DNA of 63,994 bases. Origin: an uncultured Lachnospiraceae bacterium. GTDB lineage: Bacteria > Bacillota > Clostridia > Lachnospirales > Lachnospiraceae. The notes beneath the pieces are model-generated. The model had not been told where the DNA came from. It did no database searches and saw only the letters and a program-made list of their open reading frames with translations. Position numbers and translations under genes: made by a program. Positions 35,342 through 43,742 of the stretch are shown here, piece after piece. The stretch spans positions 1 through 63,994 of the forward strand of contig CAJTMW010000026.1 in the NCBI GenBank assembly GCA_910577275.1, given 5' to 3'. How positions within the stretch are numbered: position 1 is the first letter of the stretch; every line of letters begins with the position of its first letter.

Positions 35342-36355
35342 ATGGAAACAATGATACGAATAGACAATGTCACGAAAACCTTTGTGGGAAAGGATAACCA
35401 GGTGGAAGCCCTTAAGGGCATTAATCTGGAAATACATAAGGGGGAGATTTACGGCATCATCGGTATGAGCGGCGCGGGAAAGTCCACGCTGGTAAGGTGC
35501 CTGAATTTTCTTGAGCGGCCCACCACAGGTACTGTTTATATAGAAGAAAAGGATTTGTCGGCGTTAAACGGCGGCGAACTCCGTGCCATACGCACGGAGA
35601 TTGCAATGATTTTCCAGCATTTTAATCTGTTGATGCAGAGAACCGTTCTTGACAACGTCTGTTTTCCTATGGAAATTATCAAAACGCCCAGAAAGGATGC
35701 GGTGGCGAGGGCAAGAGAGCTGCTTTCCATCGTAGGGCTTTCGGAAAAGGAGCTTGCCTACCCGGCGCAGCTTTCCGGCGGGCAGAAGCAGAGGGTGGCG
35801 ATTGCAAGAGCCCTTGCGACCAATCCCAAGATACTGCTCTGCGACGAGGCTACCAGCGCCCTTGACCCCACCACAACCAAGGCGATTCTGGCGTTGCTGA
35901 AGGAAATTAATCAAAAATACGGCATTACGATTGTAATTATCACCCATGAAATGTCGGTGGTGCAGGAGATTTGCAGCCATGTGGCCATTATAGACGAGGG
36001 GATGCTGGCCGAGACCGGAAGGGTTGAGGAGGTATTCCAGAGGCCGAAATCAAAGGCGGCCAAAAAGCTTGTTTTCCGGGGAGAAAACGCTTCTTACGAG
36101 GAAATGCAGGGAAAGCGGTGCATCCGCATTGTTTTCACCAGCAACTCCTCTTTTGAGCCGGTAATCGCCAATATGGTACTTGCCTGCAAGACGCCGGTAA
36201 ACATTCTTCTGGCGGATACTCAGGATATCGGCGGCGTGGCCCACGGGCAGATGATTTTGCAGCTCCCGGAGGAGGAAGCGGTGGCGGAAAAGATGATAGA
36301 GTACTTAAAGAGCAGAAAACTGGAAGTGGAGGAGCTTGATAATTATGTGGGATAG
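35342..36355 (+). CDS. metN: Methionine-type ABC transporter ATPase
   Basis: A 337-residue ATPase of the MetN family, which energises uptake of D- and L-methionine. Walker A is GMSGAGKST, the signature is LSGGQKQRVAIARAL, and Walker B is ILLCDEATSALDP. The C-terminal 95 residues form the NIL regulatory domain (GKRCIRIVFTSNSS onward), which binds methionine and inhibits transport. The ATG at 35342 is preferred for length; an in-frame ATG at 35351 is possible and the ribosome site is weak. The permease gene overlaps its end by 11 bases. No S-box riboswitch is seen in the 176 bp upstream. Confidence 0.92.
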   Translation: METMIRIDNVTKTFVGKDNQVEALKGINLEIHKGEIYGIIGMSGAGKSTLVRCLNFLERPTTGTVYIEEKDLSALNGGELRAIRTEIAMIFQHFNLLMQRTVLDNVCFPMEIIKTPRKDAVARARELLSIVGLSEKELAYPAQLSGGQKQRVAIARALATNPKILLCDEATSALDPTTTKAILALLKEINQKYGITIVIITHEMSVVQEICSHVAIIDEGMLAETGRVEEVFQRPKSKAAKKLVFRGENASYEEMQGKRCIRIVFTSNSSFEPVIANMVLACKTPVNILLADTQDIGGVAHGQMILQLPEEEAVAEKMIEYLKSRKLEVEELDNYVG

Positions 36356-37010
36356 TCAGACAATTATGATGATAGTCGAGGGCACGGGAGTGACCCTTTA
36401 TATGACCCTTGTTTCAACGTTGATTGCCTATGCGCTGGGGATTCCCATGGGAATTATACTGGTCGTGACGGCGCCGGGAGGACTGCGGCCGATTAAGGTA
36501 GTGTATAAAATTCTGGATGTCGTGGTGAATATTGTGCGGAGTATTCCCTTTTTAATCCTTCTGATGCTGATAATTCCATTCACAAGGCTGATTGTGGGGA
36601 AAAGCTACGGGGCTACGGCTACCATTGTTCCCCTTGCCATTGCGGCGGCGCCTTTTGTGGCGAGAATGGTGGAGTCCTCCCTTCTGGAGGTGGACCACGG
36701 CGTGATTGAGGCGGCCCAGAGTATGGGAGCAAGCCTGTGGACGATTATCTGGAAGGTGCTTATGGCCGAGGCAAGAACTTCCCTGATAGTGGGGGCGACG
36801 ATTTCCCTCGGAACGATTCTCGGCTATTCCGCCATGGCAGGCGTGGTGGGCGGCGGCGGCCTCGGGGATATCGCCATCCGCTACGGGTATTACAGATGGC
36901 AGGCGGATATCATGATTGTGACGGTAATCCTTCTGGTGGCTCTGGTGCAGATATTGCAGGTGACAGGGACAAAGCTTTCAAAAAAGCTGGACAGGAGGAT
37001 TACGGGGTAG
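36345..37010 (+). CDS. metI: Methionine-type ABC transporter permease
   Basis: A 221-residue permease with five membrane segments and the EAAQSMGASLWTIIWKVL coupling loop that docks on MetN. GSxPF-like IVRSIPFLILLMLIIPFTR is typical of MetI. The ATG at 36345 follows GGAGG by 12 bases and overlaps the metN stop. No MetQ-type lipoprotein gene follows; the operon ends at a terminator, so the binding protein must be encoded elsewhere. Confidence 0.92.
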   Translation: MWDSQTIMMIVEGTGVTLYMTLVSTLIAYALGIPMGIILVVTAPGGLRPIKVVYKILDVVVNIVRSIPFLILLMLIIPFTRLIVGKSYGATATIVPLAIAAAPFVARMVESSLLEVDHGVIEAAQSMGASLWTIIWKVLMAEARTSLIVGATISLGTILGYSAMAGVVGGGGLGDIAIRYGYYRWQADIMIVTVILLVALVQILQVTGTKLSKKLDRRITG

Positions 37011-37062
37011 AGGCTTTTTCGAAAGGATAATTGGATACAACAATATGCTACTGGCAGATTAT

Positions 37063-37107
37063 GCCCGGACAGAGGGAGGGAAAAACTCTTTCTGGCCGGG
37101 CGTTTTG
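37063..37107 (+). terminator. Terminator of the metNI operon
   Basis: GCCCGGACAGAG pairs with CTCTTTCTGGCCGGGC with one mismatch and is followed by GTTTTG. It lies about 50 bp after the metI stop. Confidence 0.8.
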
Positions 37108-37303
37108 TTACAATAAGCCGGCTCGCGGAGCGTGACTGCATTTGTTGGCAGGCAATGAGACGGGGTATGGTCTTTTGACATTCGGATGCGCCTGTGGCAA
37201 AAAGAGTTTATAGTAATATAATAATTTTTTACCGTTTTTTTATTGTTTTACCTTTAGTATATGTTATCATGTTTCCATCAGAAAACACATTGGAAATTCT
37301 ATG

Positions 37304-37371
37304 ATATCTTTAAAATCCACGGTATCTGTGATACCCGCGGTATCAATGATATCTCTGGATTTTAAGGATAT
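37304..37371 (+). other. Cruciform-like leader before the Rpn-type gene
   Basis: Outer arms at 37304-37319 (ATATCTTTAAAATCCA) and 37356-37371 pair over 16 bp with one mismatch. Between them are two small hairpins in tandem: GGTATC-TGT-GATACC at 37321-37335, perfect, and GGTATC-AAT-GATATC at 37339-37353, one mismatch. The whole makes a three-way junction with two arms. It covers much of the otherwise geneless 437 bp between metI and the next gene. The region is also open in frame with that gene, but no ribosome site lies before the upstream ATG at 37301. Confidence 0.65.
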
Positions 37372-37447
37372 ATTCAAAAGGCATTTCTGCCGGGCCGATT
37401 CGCCGGTATTTCCAATTAAAACTCAAATTTTACAGTCAGGAGAAGCT

Positions 37448-38443
37448 ATGGGAAAAAAGAATAATGTTATGTGCGATTATCTGGAGAAGCCGGAGCGGTT
37501 CGCCGACTTTATTAACGGGAGCCTGTATGGGGGAAGGCAGGTGATATCGGCCGGGGAGATTGAAGAAAGCCAGACCGTCTATTCCAAAGCGGCAAGGAGC
37601 AGGGATATTTTGAAAAAGGCGGGCAGGGAGGGAAGCTATATTCTGATAGGAGTGGAAAATCAGGATACGGTACACTATGCAATGCCGTTTCGCTGTATGG
37701 AATACGATGTTCTGGAATACAAAAAACAGCTAAAGAAAATAAAAGAGGAGTACCGCAGAGAGCAGGAGAAAAGGAAAGCGGCAAAAAGAAGCGGCACGAT
37801 AGACGCCGACGGCAGAACCGACGTAAGCGCCGCTGTCAGCGGGGCGGAATTTCTGTCGGGTATGCGGAAGGAAGATAAACTGTATCCCGTCACCACAATT
37901 GTGTTTTACCACGGCGAGGAGGAATATGACGGTTGCAGAAGCCTCCACGATATGCTAAACTGGAAAAAAGAGAACGAAATATTCAAACAGTTTATTGCTG
38001 ATTACAAGATAAATCTGGTGACCCTTCAGGATTTGAATGAAGAAAATTTCCGGACGGGAATCCGGGAGCTTGTAGGTTTTTTGAAGCGGAGGGAAAGCAA
38101 GGAGGAACTTCGCAGATATTGCGAGGAAAACGAGAGCCGGATGCAGGATATGGATGAGGATACCTTTGATACTATCAGCGTTATGATAAACCAACCGGAT
38201 TTTATGGAGCAGAAAAGGCGCTATCGGCAGGAAGGAGAAAACATAAATATGTGTAAGGCAATGAAAGACTGGGGAGAAGAATTACGGCAAGAAGGGATGG
38301 AGCAGGGAATAGAGGCTTTTGTGCTGGACTATCTGGAGGAGGGCTTTACCAGAGAGCGGATTATTGAAAAACTGAGGAAGCGGTTTGGGCTTGATGAGAG
38401 GAAGGCGGAAGATTATTTTTCAAAATATGCGGCGGGGCTTTGA
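37448..38443 (+). CDS. Rpn-family (YhgA-like) PD-(D/E)XK nuclease/transposase-like protein
   Basis: A 331-residue protein of the recombination-promoting nuclease group, annotated in many gut Firmicutes as a putative transposase. The N-terminal half holds the nuclease core: AGEIEESQTVYS, then SYILIGVENQDTVHYAMPFR, where the Glu and Gln of ENQ are in the active-site region, and YPVTTIVFYHGEEEYDG. A charged insertion (about 105-140) is present. The tail, EELRQEGMEQGIEAFVLDYLEEG, is typical of the family. The start at 37448 follows CAGGAGAAGCT. These genes are scattered, not flanked by inverted repeats, and I see none here. Upstream lies an unusual folded leader. Confidence 0.83.
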   Translation: MGKKNNVMCDYLEKPERFADFINGSLYGGRQVISAGEIEESQTVYSKAARSRDILKKAGREGSYILIGVENQDTVHYAMPFRCMEYDVLEYKKQLKKIKEEYRREQEKRKAAKRSGTIDADGRTDVSAAVSGAEFLSGMRKEDKLYPVTTIVFYHGEEEYDGCRSLHDMLNWKKENEIFKQFIADYKINLVTLQDLNEENFRTGIRELVGFLKRRESKEELRRYCEENESRMQDMDEDTFDTISVMINQPDFMEQKRRYRQEGENINMCKAMKDWGEELRQEGMEQGIEAFVLDYLEEGFTRERIIEKLRKRFGLDERKAEDYFSKYAAGL

Positions 38444-38508
38444 GTGTCAGACTTAAAATTATACAAGTTGCATAAAAGCAAAAGGAAAATCATGTATATA
38501 AGTTCAAA

Positions 38509-38558
38509 TTGACAACAGAGAGTCATAGTGTTATCATGAAGTTAACACGTGTAAACTT
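38509..38558 (+). promoter_or_regulatory. Promoter and palindromic operator of the LacI-xylB operon
   Basis: TTGACA (38509-38514) and TATCAT (38532-38537) are 17 bp apart. Directly after the -10 lies the 20-bp palindrome at 38539-38558, centred on ACACGTGT with arms AAGTTAAC/GTAAACTT (one mismatched pair). A CG-centred palindrome at the transcription start is typical of LacI-family autoregulation. Confidence 0.78.
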
Positions 38559-38576
38559 TAAGAAAGAGAGCCATGT

Positions 38577-39686
38577 ATGGAGACGGCAGCACGGATGACG
38601 CTGGAGGGAATCGCCGCGGAAATCGGCATTTCCAGAACCACAATTTACAAGGTTATGAAAGACAAGGGGAATGTCAGTGAGAAGACCAGGGCCACAGTGA
38701 TGGAGGCATTGGAAAAGTATCATTATGTACAGAATAAGAATGCCAGGAACCTTGCGTTAAACCGGCAGTATACCGTCGGCTATGTGGGATTCCGGTCAAG
38801 AAGCGCCAACTATTTTTCCCCGGAGGTGAGAAAGGGAATCGGAGAGGCGCTCGGGGAGTTCGGGGACGACGGTTTACATATTTTAATTGCGGAGGCATTA
38901 TTGGAGGAGCCATGGCGGCAACTTGAAGAAGTGGAAAGCATGCTGGCGCAGGGAGTGAGAAGCTTTCTGTTTGCGGCTTCCGACGATAAGGAAGTGACGG
39001 AGAAGATTCTGGAGAGGTTCCGTGAGGAAGGCTGTCTGGCGGTTCTCCTTAGCAGGGACAGCGAAAAAAGCCGCGGTAGCGGCAAGGGCAGCGAGAATTA
39101 TTATGTAGGCGTGGACTATTACCGGAGCGGACGGCTTGCGGCGGAGCTGCTTGGCAAGATGCTTTCCGGCAAAGCAGAGGGAACGGGTAAAAATGCGCCG
39201 GCAAAAAAGATTTTTGTGCCGGTAACCACGGAATACAGGAGCAATCAGGATATCCACGCCAGATTAGAGGGCTTTCTGGATAAGCTGAAGGAATTTCCGG
39301 GCTGTCAGGTGCTTCCCGTTGCCTATGAGCTGGTGGAGGATGAGGAAATTTATAAGGCGGTTATCTCCTGTATACAGAAAGAACCGGAGCTGTGCGGTAT
39401 TTTTGATTTGACCTATCGCCTTGACCTTATGGCAAGTGTGCTTCGGGACTGCGGCAGATGCGATATTAAACTGGTGGGATTTGATTTATTTGAGGAAATA
39501 GAAAAGGACATTGAGGATTCGGTTATCGACGCGGTTGTGTATCAGGATTTGAGCAGGCAGGCATATCTGGGGGTCAAGCTTTTATTCGAGGAAATGTGCT
39601 ATGGAATTTCCAATGAGAAAAAGAAGTTTTATTCCAGACTTGAAATTATCACAGGTGAAAATCTGTGTTATTTTACGGAACAATAA
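38577..39686 (+). CDS. LacI-family regulator of the kinase-isomerase operon
   Basis: A 369-residue regulator. The helix-turn-helix is near the N-terminus (MTLEGIAAEIGISRTTIYKVM, spanning residues 7-27), followed by the hinge-like KNARNLALNR and a periplasmic-binding-protein-like core (TVGYVGFRSRSANYFSPEV, then KLVGFDLFEE). IYKVM replaces the usual VSRVL in the recognition helix, as in a subset of sugar-specific LacI proteins. The effector domain reads like the D-ribose/D-xylose group. It heads an operon with an FGGY kinase, a DUF4867 protein and an isomerase, so the inducer is probably a pentose or deoxyhexose. A CG-centred palindrome lies in its promoter. Confidence 0.87.
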   Translation: METAARMTLEGIAAEIGISRTTIYKVMKDKGNVSEKTRATVMEALEKYHYVQNKNARNLALNRQYTVGYVGFRSRSANYFSPEVRKGIGEALGEFGDDGLHILIAEALLEEPWRQLEEVESMLAQGVRSFLFAASDDKEVTEKILERFREEGCLAVLLSRDSEKSRGSGKGSENYYVGVDYYRSGRLAAELLGKMLSGKAEGTGKNAPAKKIFVPVTTEYRSNQDIHARLEGFLDKLKEFPGCQVLPVAYELVEDEEIYKAVISCIQKEPELCGIFDLTYRLDLMASVLRDCGRCDIKLVGFDLFEEIEKDIEDSVIDAVVYQDLSRQAYLGVKLLFEEMCYGISNEKKKFYSRLEIITGENLCYFTEQ

Positions 39687-39739
39687 CTGAAAACGGCGTT
39701 TGCGGGAAAGCAGATGCGAAACTGGAATGGAGGTTTTTT

Positions 39740-41209
39740 ATGCTGTATGTAGGTGTTGACTTGGGTACCAGCGCGGTAAAGCTGTTGCTGATGGACGGGG
39801 AGGGGAAAATTCGGAAGATTGTTTCCAGAGAATACCCGATTTTCTTTCCGAATCCGGGCTGGTCGCAGCAAAATCCCGAGGACTGGTTTACCCGGACGAT
39901 GGAGGGAATGAAGGAGCTGATTGCCAATGTGGATAAAAGTAAGGTGGCGGGAATCAGCTTTGGCGGACAGATGCACGGGCTTGTAATTCTGGATAAGGAT
40001 GACAATGTGATACGGCCCGCTATTTTGTGGAACGACGGAAGAACATTCGAGGAATGCGATTATTTGAACAATGTGATTGGGAAGGAAAAGCTCTCCGAAT
40101 ATACGGCAAATATTTCCTTTACCGGATTTACCGCACCCAAGATTTTGTGGGTAAAAAATAAGGAGCCTGAGAATTTTGCAAGGATTTCCAAAATCATGCT
40201 GCCTAAGGATTATATTGCCTATAAGCTGACCGGCGTACACTGTACGGATGTGTCGGACGCCTCCGGCATGCTGCTTCTCGACGTAAAGAACCGCAGATGG
40301 TCAAAGGAAATGTGCGATATCTGCGGCATCAGCGAGGAAATGTTGCCGAAGCTTTTCGAGAGCTACGAGTGTGTGGGAACGGTGAAGGAGGACATCGCGG
40401 CGCAGCTTGGCATTTCTTCCTCCGTTAAGGTGGCGGCTGGCGCCGGGGATAACGCGGCGGCGGCGGTGGGAACCGGAACCGTGGGCGAAGGAATGTGCAA
40501 TATTTCCCTGGGCACCAGCGGAACGATTTTTATTTCCTCCGAAAAATTCAGTGTGGACAGATTCAATGCGCTCCATGCGTTCGCCCATGCGGACGGCCAC
40601 TATCATCTGATGGGCTGTATGCTCAGCGCGGCGTCCTGCAATAAGTGGTGGATGGAGGATATTATCGGGACGGAAAACTATGCCGGGGAGCAAAAGAGCA
40701 TTCAGAAGCTGGGCGAAAACCATGTATATTTTCTCCCTTATCTGATGGGAGAGCGTTCCCCGCATAATAATCCGAACGCAAGGGGAACTTTTATAGGGAT
40801 GACCATGGACACCACCAGAGCGGATATGACCCAGGCAGTACTTGAGGGCGTTGCTTTTGCGCTTCGGGATTCTCTGGAGGTGGCGAAATCCCTTGGCATT
40901 CATCTGGAGAGAACCAAAATCTGCGGCGGCGGCGCAAAGAGCCCCTTGTGGAAAAGGATGATTGCGAATATACTGAATTTAAAGGTGGACGTGATTGAAA
41001 GCGAGGAAGGTCCGGCTCTTGGCGGAGCCATGCTGGCGGCGGTAGCCTGCGGGGAATATGAAAGCGTGGAGGCGGCAGCCGGCAGGATTGTGAAAATTAT
41101 TGACACGGTGGAGCCGGAACCGGAGCTTGTTGAGAAATATGAAGCAAGGTATCAGCAGTTTAAGGAAATTTATCCGGCCTGCAAGCCTTTGTTTGAAATC
41201 TTAAAATAA
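39740..41209 (+). CDS. xylB: FGGY sugar kinase, xylulokinase-like
   Basis: A 489-residue kinase. The N-terminal phosphate-binding block is VGVDLGTSAVKLLLMD. SFGGQMHGLVILD and RPAILWNDGRT are the substrate-binding segments of xylulokinases. AGAGDNAAAAVGTG and ICGGGAKSPLWKRMIANIL mark the second ATPase lobe. It would phosphorylate D-xylulose or the related ketose made by the isomerase in the same operon (D-ribulose or L-fuculose are also possible, since FGGY specificities overlap). GGAGG lies seven bases before the ATG. Confidence 0.88.
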   Translation: MLYVGVDLGTSAVKLLLMDGEGKIRKIVSREYPIFFPNPGWSQQNPEDWFTRTMEGMKELIANVDKSKVAGISFGGQMHGLVILDKDDNVIRPAILWNDGRTFEECDYLNNVIGKEKLSEYTANISFTGFTAPKILWVKNKEPENFARISKIMLPKDYIAYKLTGVHCTDVSDASGMLLLDVKNRRWSKEMCDICGISEEMLPKLFESYECVGTVKEDIAAQLGISSSVKVAAGAGDNAAAAVGTGTVGEGMCNISLGTSGTIFISSEKFSVDRFNALHAFAHADGHYHLMGCMLSAASCNKWWMEDIIGTENYAGEQKSIQKLGENHVYFLPYLMGERSPHNNPNARGTFIGMTMDTTRADMTQAVLEGVAFALRDSLEVAKSLGIHLERTKICGGGAKSPLWKRMIANILNLKVDVIESEEGPALGGAMLAAVACGEYESVEAAAGRIVKIIDTVEPEPELVEKYEARYQQFKEIYPACKPLFEILK

Positions 41210-41279
41210 GAAAATCAGCAGACGGAAGATGCAGTAAAAAGAGTCTGCAAAATTAAATATGACAGAAAGGGAACAGGAT

Positions 41280-41903
41280 ATGAAGATTTACGACGTAACA
41301 GACGAACGCTTCAAAAAATACGGAAAGGTTGTTAAGGGTATCGACTTTTCCGGCCTTGTAAAGGTCATGGAGGAGCAAACGCCCCTTCCCGAGGGGGTGG
41401 AGTATGTACCTGGCTTCGAGCCCCTGGAAGCGCTTCCGGTGATGAAAGAGCTTACCGAAAAGACGTACGGGGAGCTGCCCATCCAAATCGGCTACTGCAA
41501 CGGACATAATTCCATGCTGAACGCTCTGGAATACCACAGAAATTCCGAAATCAATGTGGCGGCAACGGATGCCATTTTGATTCTGGGAAGCCAGCAGGAT
41601 ATCACAGACGACTTTACATACGATACTGCGCTGGCGGAAGCATTTCTTCTGCCCAGAGGGACGGCGGTGGAAATTTACGCGACAACCCTCCACTATGCGC
41701 CCTGCGGAGTAAAGGGCGAGGGCTTTAAGGTAACGATTGTACTTCCCAAGGGAACCAACCTTGCGCTTGATAAGGAACATGCAGGCGGCGAGGACGGGCA
41801 CCTGACAGCCAAAAACAAATGGCTCTTAGGACACCCGGAGGGAGGGCTACCGGAGGGAAGCCCCATGGGACTCGTGGGAGAGAATCTCTGCGTGGATAAA
41901 TAA
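41280..41903 (+). CDS. DUF4867 family protein
   Basis: A 207-residue protein of the DUF4867 family. It is cupin-like in its run of beta strands: AFLLPRGTAVEIYATTLHYAPC, with a possible metal-binding His and Glu. The family is found beside sugar kinases and isomerases in Firmicutes and has no proven function; a sugar epimerase or mutarotase role is conjecture. The ATG at 41280 follows AGAAAGGGAACAGGAT; an upstream ATG at 41259 is less likely. It lies between the kinase and isomerase genes. Confidence 0.82.
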   Translation: MKIYDVTDERFKKYGKVVKGIDFSGLVKVMEEQTPLPEGVEYVPGFEPLEALPVMKELTEKTYGELPIQIGYCNGHNSMLNALEYHRNSEINVAATDAILILGSQQDITDDFTYDTALAEAFLLPRGTAVEIYATTLHYAPCGVKGEGFKVTIVLPKGTNLALDKEHAGGEDGHLTAKNKWLLGHPEGGLPEGSPMGLVGENLCVDK

Positions 41904-42036
41904 GCAAAACTTAAAAAACAGCGAAGGCCCGGACGGTGCACAAATCGATTTGCGGGCACAGAATGTGACCGAAAATTGATTTAGACCAAGTGTACCGGAA
42001 GGGGTCGAAGCGGAACTTAAATAGGAGGAATGTAAA

Positions 42037-43521
42037 ATGAACAATTTACCCAAAGTAAAAATCGGAATCGTTGCGGTGAGCCGCGACTGTTTCCCGGAAT
42101 CTCTGTCCGTCAACAGGAGAAAGGCTCTGGTGGAGGCTTATAAGGCCAAATATGACGGGGCGGACATTTATGAATGTCCTGTCTGCATTGTGGAAAGCGA
42201 AATCCACATGGTTCAGGCTCTTGAGGATATCAAAAAGGCAGGCTGTAACGCCCTTTGCGTATATCTTGGGAACTTCGGACCCGAAATTTCCGAAACACTT
42301 CTGGCAAAGCATTTTGACGGGCCGTCCATGTTCGTGGCTGCTTCCGAGGAAAGCCAGAATGATTTGGTGGGCGGCAGAGGCGACGCTTACTGCGGTATGC
42401 TGAACGCAAGCTACAACTTAAAGCTCCGCAATGTGAGAGCCTATATTCCCGAGTATCCCGTAGGCACCGCGGAGGAATGCGCGGATATGATTAACGGGTT
42501 TGTTCCCATTGCAAGGGCAATCGTGGGGCTTAAGAGCCTTAAGATTATCAGCTTCGGTCCCAGACCCCTTAATTTCCTTGCCTGCAATGCGCCCATCAAG
42601 CAGCTTTACAATCTTGGCGTGGAAATTGAAGAAAACTCCGAGCTGGATTTGTTTGAAGCATTCAACAAGCATGAGGGCGATGAGAGAATTCCCGCAAAAG
42701 TAAAGGAAATGGAGGAGGAGCTTGGCGAGGGCAACCAGAAGCCCGAAATTTTAAGCAAGCTGGCGCAGTACGAGCTGACTCTCCTTGACTGGGTGGAAGC
42801 CCATAAGGGATACCGCGAGTATGTTGCCATTGCCGGAAAATGCTGGCCCGCTTTCCAGACGCAGTTTGGATTTGTTCCCTGCTACGTGAACAGCCGTCTG
42901 GCCGGAATGGGAATCCCCGTTTCCTGCGAGGTGGATATTTACGGCTGCTTAAGCGAGTTTATCGGTACGGCGGTGAGCGACGACGTGGTTACGCTGCTCG
43001 ACATCAACAACACGGTTCCCTCCGATATGTATGAGGAATCCATCAAAGGCAAATTTGATTATACCCATAAGGATACTTTCATGGGCTTCCACTGTGGCAA
43101 CACCTGTTCCAGAAAACTGGCTTTCTGCAGCATGAAGAATCAGATGATTATGGCAAGGTCTCTGCCGGTAGAGGTTACCAACGGCACTCTGGAGGGAGAC
43201 ATTGTTCCCGGCGATATAACCTTCTACCGTATCCAGTCAACGGCGGACAACAAGCTCCGCGGCTACATTGCCCAGGGAGAGGTTCTTCCTGTCGCCACCA
43301 AGTCCTTCGGCGGCATCGGCGTGTTTGCAATCCCGGAGATGGGAAGATTCTACCGTCATGTACTGATTGAAGGGAATTATCCTCATCACGGCGCGGTGGC
43401 TTTCGGCCATCACGGAAAAGCGCTCTACGAAGTGTTTAAGTATATCGGCGTTCCGATGGAGGAAATCGGCTTCAATCAGCCTAAGGGAATGCTTTATAAA
43501 TCCGAGAATCCTTTCGCCTGA
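42037..43521 (+). CDS. L-fucose/L-arabinose isomerase-fold protein
   Basis: A 494-residue isomerase-fold protein. The N-terminal domain has CVYLGNFGPEISETLLAKH. The likely active-site residues are in EVDIYGCLSEFI (Glu and Asp that bind metal) and GFHCGNTCSRKLAF (His). The C-terminal domain contains the GNYPHHGAVAFGHHGKALYE segment, with histidines typical of fucose/arabinose isomerases. With the kinase in the same operon it would convert an aldose to a ketose for phosphorylation. Whether the sugar is L-fucose, D-arabinose or another cannot be told from the sequence. AGGAGGAATGTAAA precedes the ATG. A strong terminator follows. Confidence 0.87.
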   Translation: MNNLPKVKIGIVAVSRDCFPESLSVNRRKALVEAYKAKYDGADIYECPVCIVESEIHMVQALEDIKKAGCNALCVYLGNFGPEISETLLAKHFDGPSMFVAASEESQNDLVGGRGDAYCGMLNASYNLKLRNVRAYIPEYPVGTAEECADMINGFVPIARAIVGLKSLKIISFGPRPLNFLACNAPIKQLYNLGVEIEENSELDLFEAFNKHEGDERIPAKVKEMEEELGEGNQKPEILSKLAQYELTLLDWVEAHKGYREYVAIAGKCWPAFQTQFGFVPCYVNSRLAGMGIPVSCEVDIYGCLSEFIGTAVSDDVVTLLDINNTVPSDMYEESIKGKFDYTHKDTFMGFHCGNTCSRKLAFCSMKNQMIMARSLPVEVTNGTLEGDIVPGDITFYRIQSTADNKLRGYIAQGEVLPVATKSFGGIGVFAIPEMGRFYRHVLIEGNYPHHGAVAFGHHGKALYEVFKYIGVPMEEIGFNQPKGMLYKSENPFA

Positions 43522-43563
43522 AAAATTAATTTATTTTTAAAAAATTAGTATTGTAATTTACAG

Positions 43564-43609
43564 CCTGTGTGATTATACTCTTACTTGCTATAATCGCACA
43601 GGTTTTTTT
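43564..43609 (+). terminator. Terminator of the LacI-xylB-isomerase operon
   Basis: CCTGTGTGATTATA (43564-43577) and TATAATCGCACAGG (43589-43602) pair over 14 bp with one mismatch and are followed by seven T. Confidence 0.92.
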
Positions 43610-43742
43610 GCGCGAGCAGGGAGCCGGACGGGAATGCCTGCACACACATGCGGCGAGCGCCGTGTTCAGCGAGGCGAAGCCGAGCGGGAGAGAAAAATTT
43701 TGCATGTAAAGCAGGCCGGAAGTGCCTGCGGGGAGGATGGAA

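Noticed and set aside
37301..37447. N-terminal extension of the Rpn-type protein
   Set aside because: The frame is open from 37301 but lies in the folded leader; the ATG at 37448 has the ribosome site and matches the family start.
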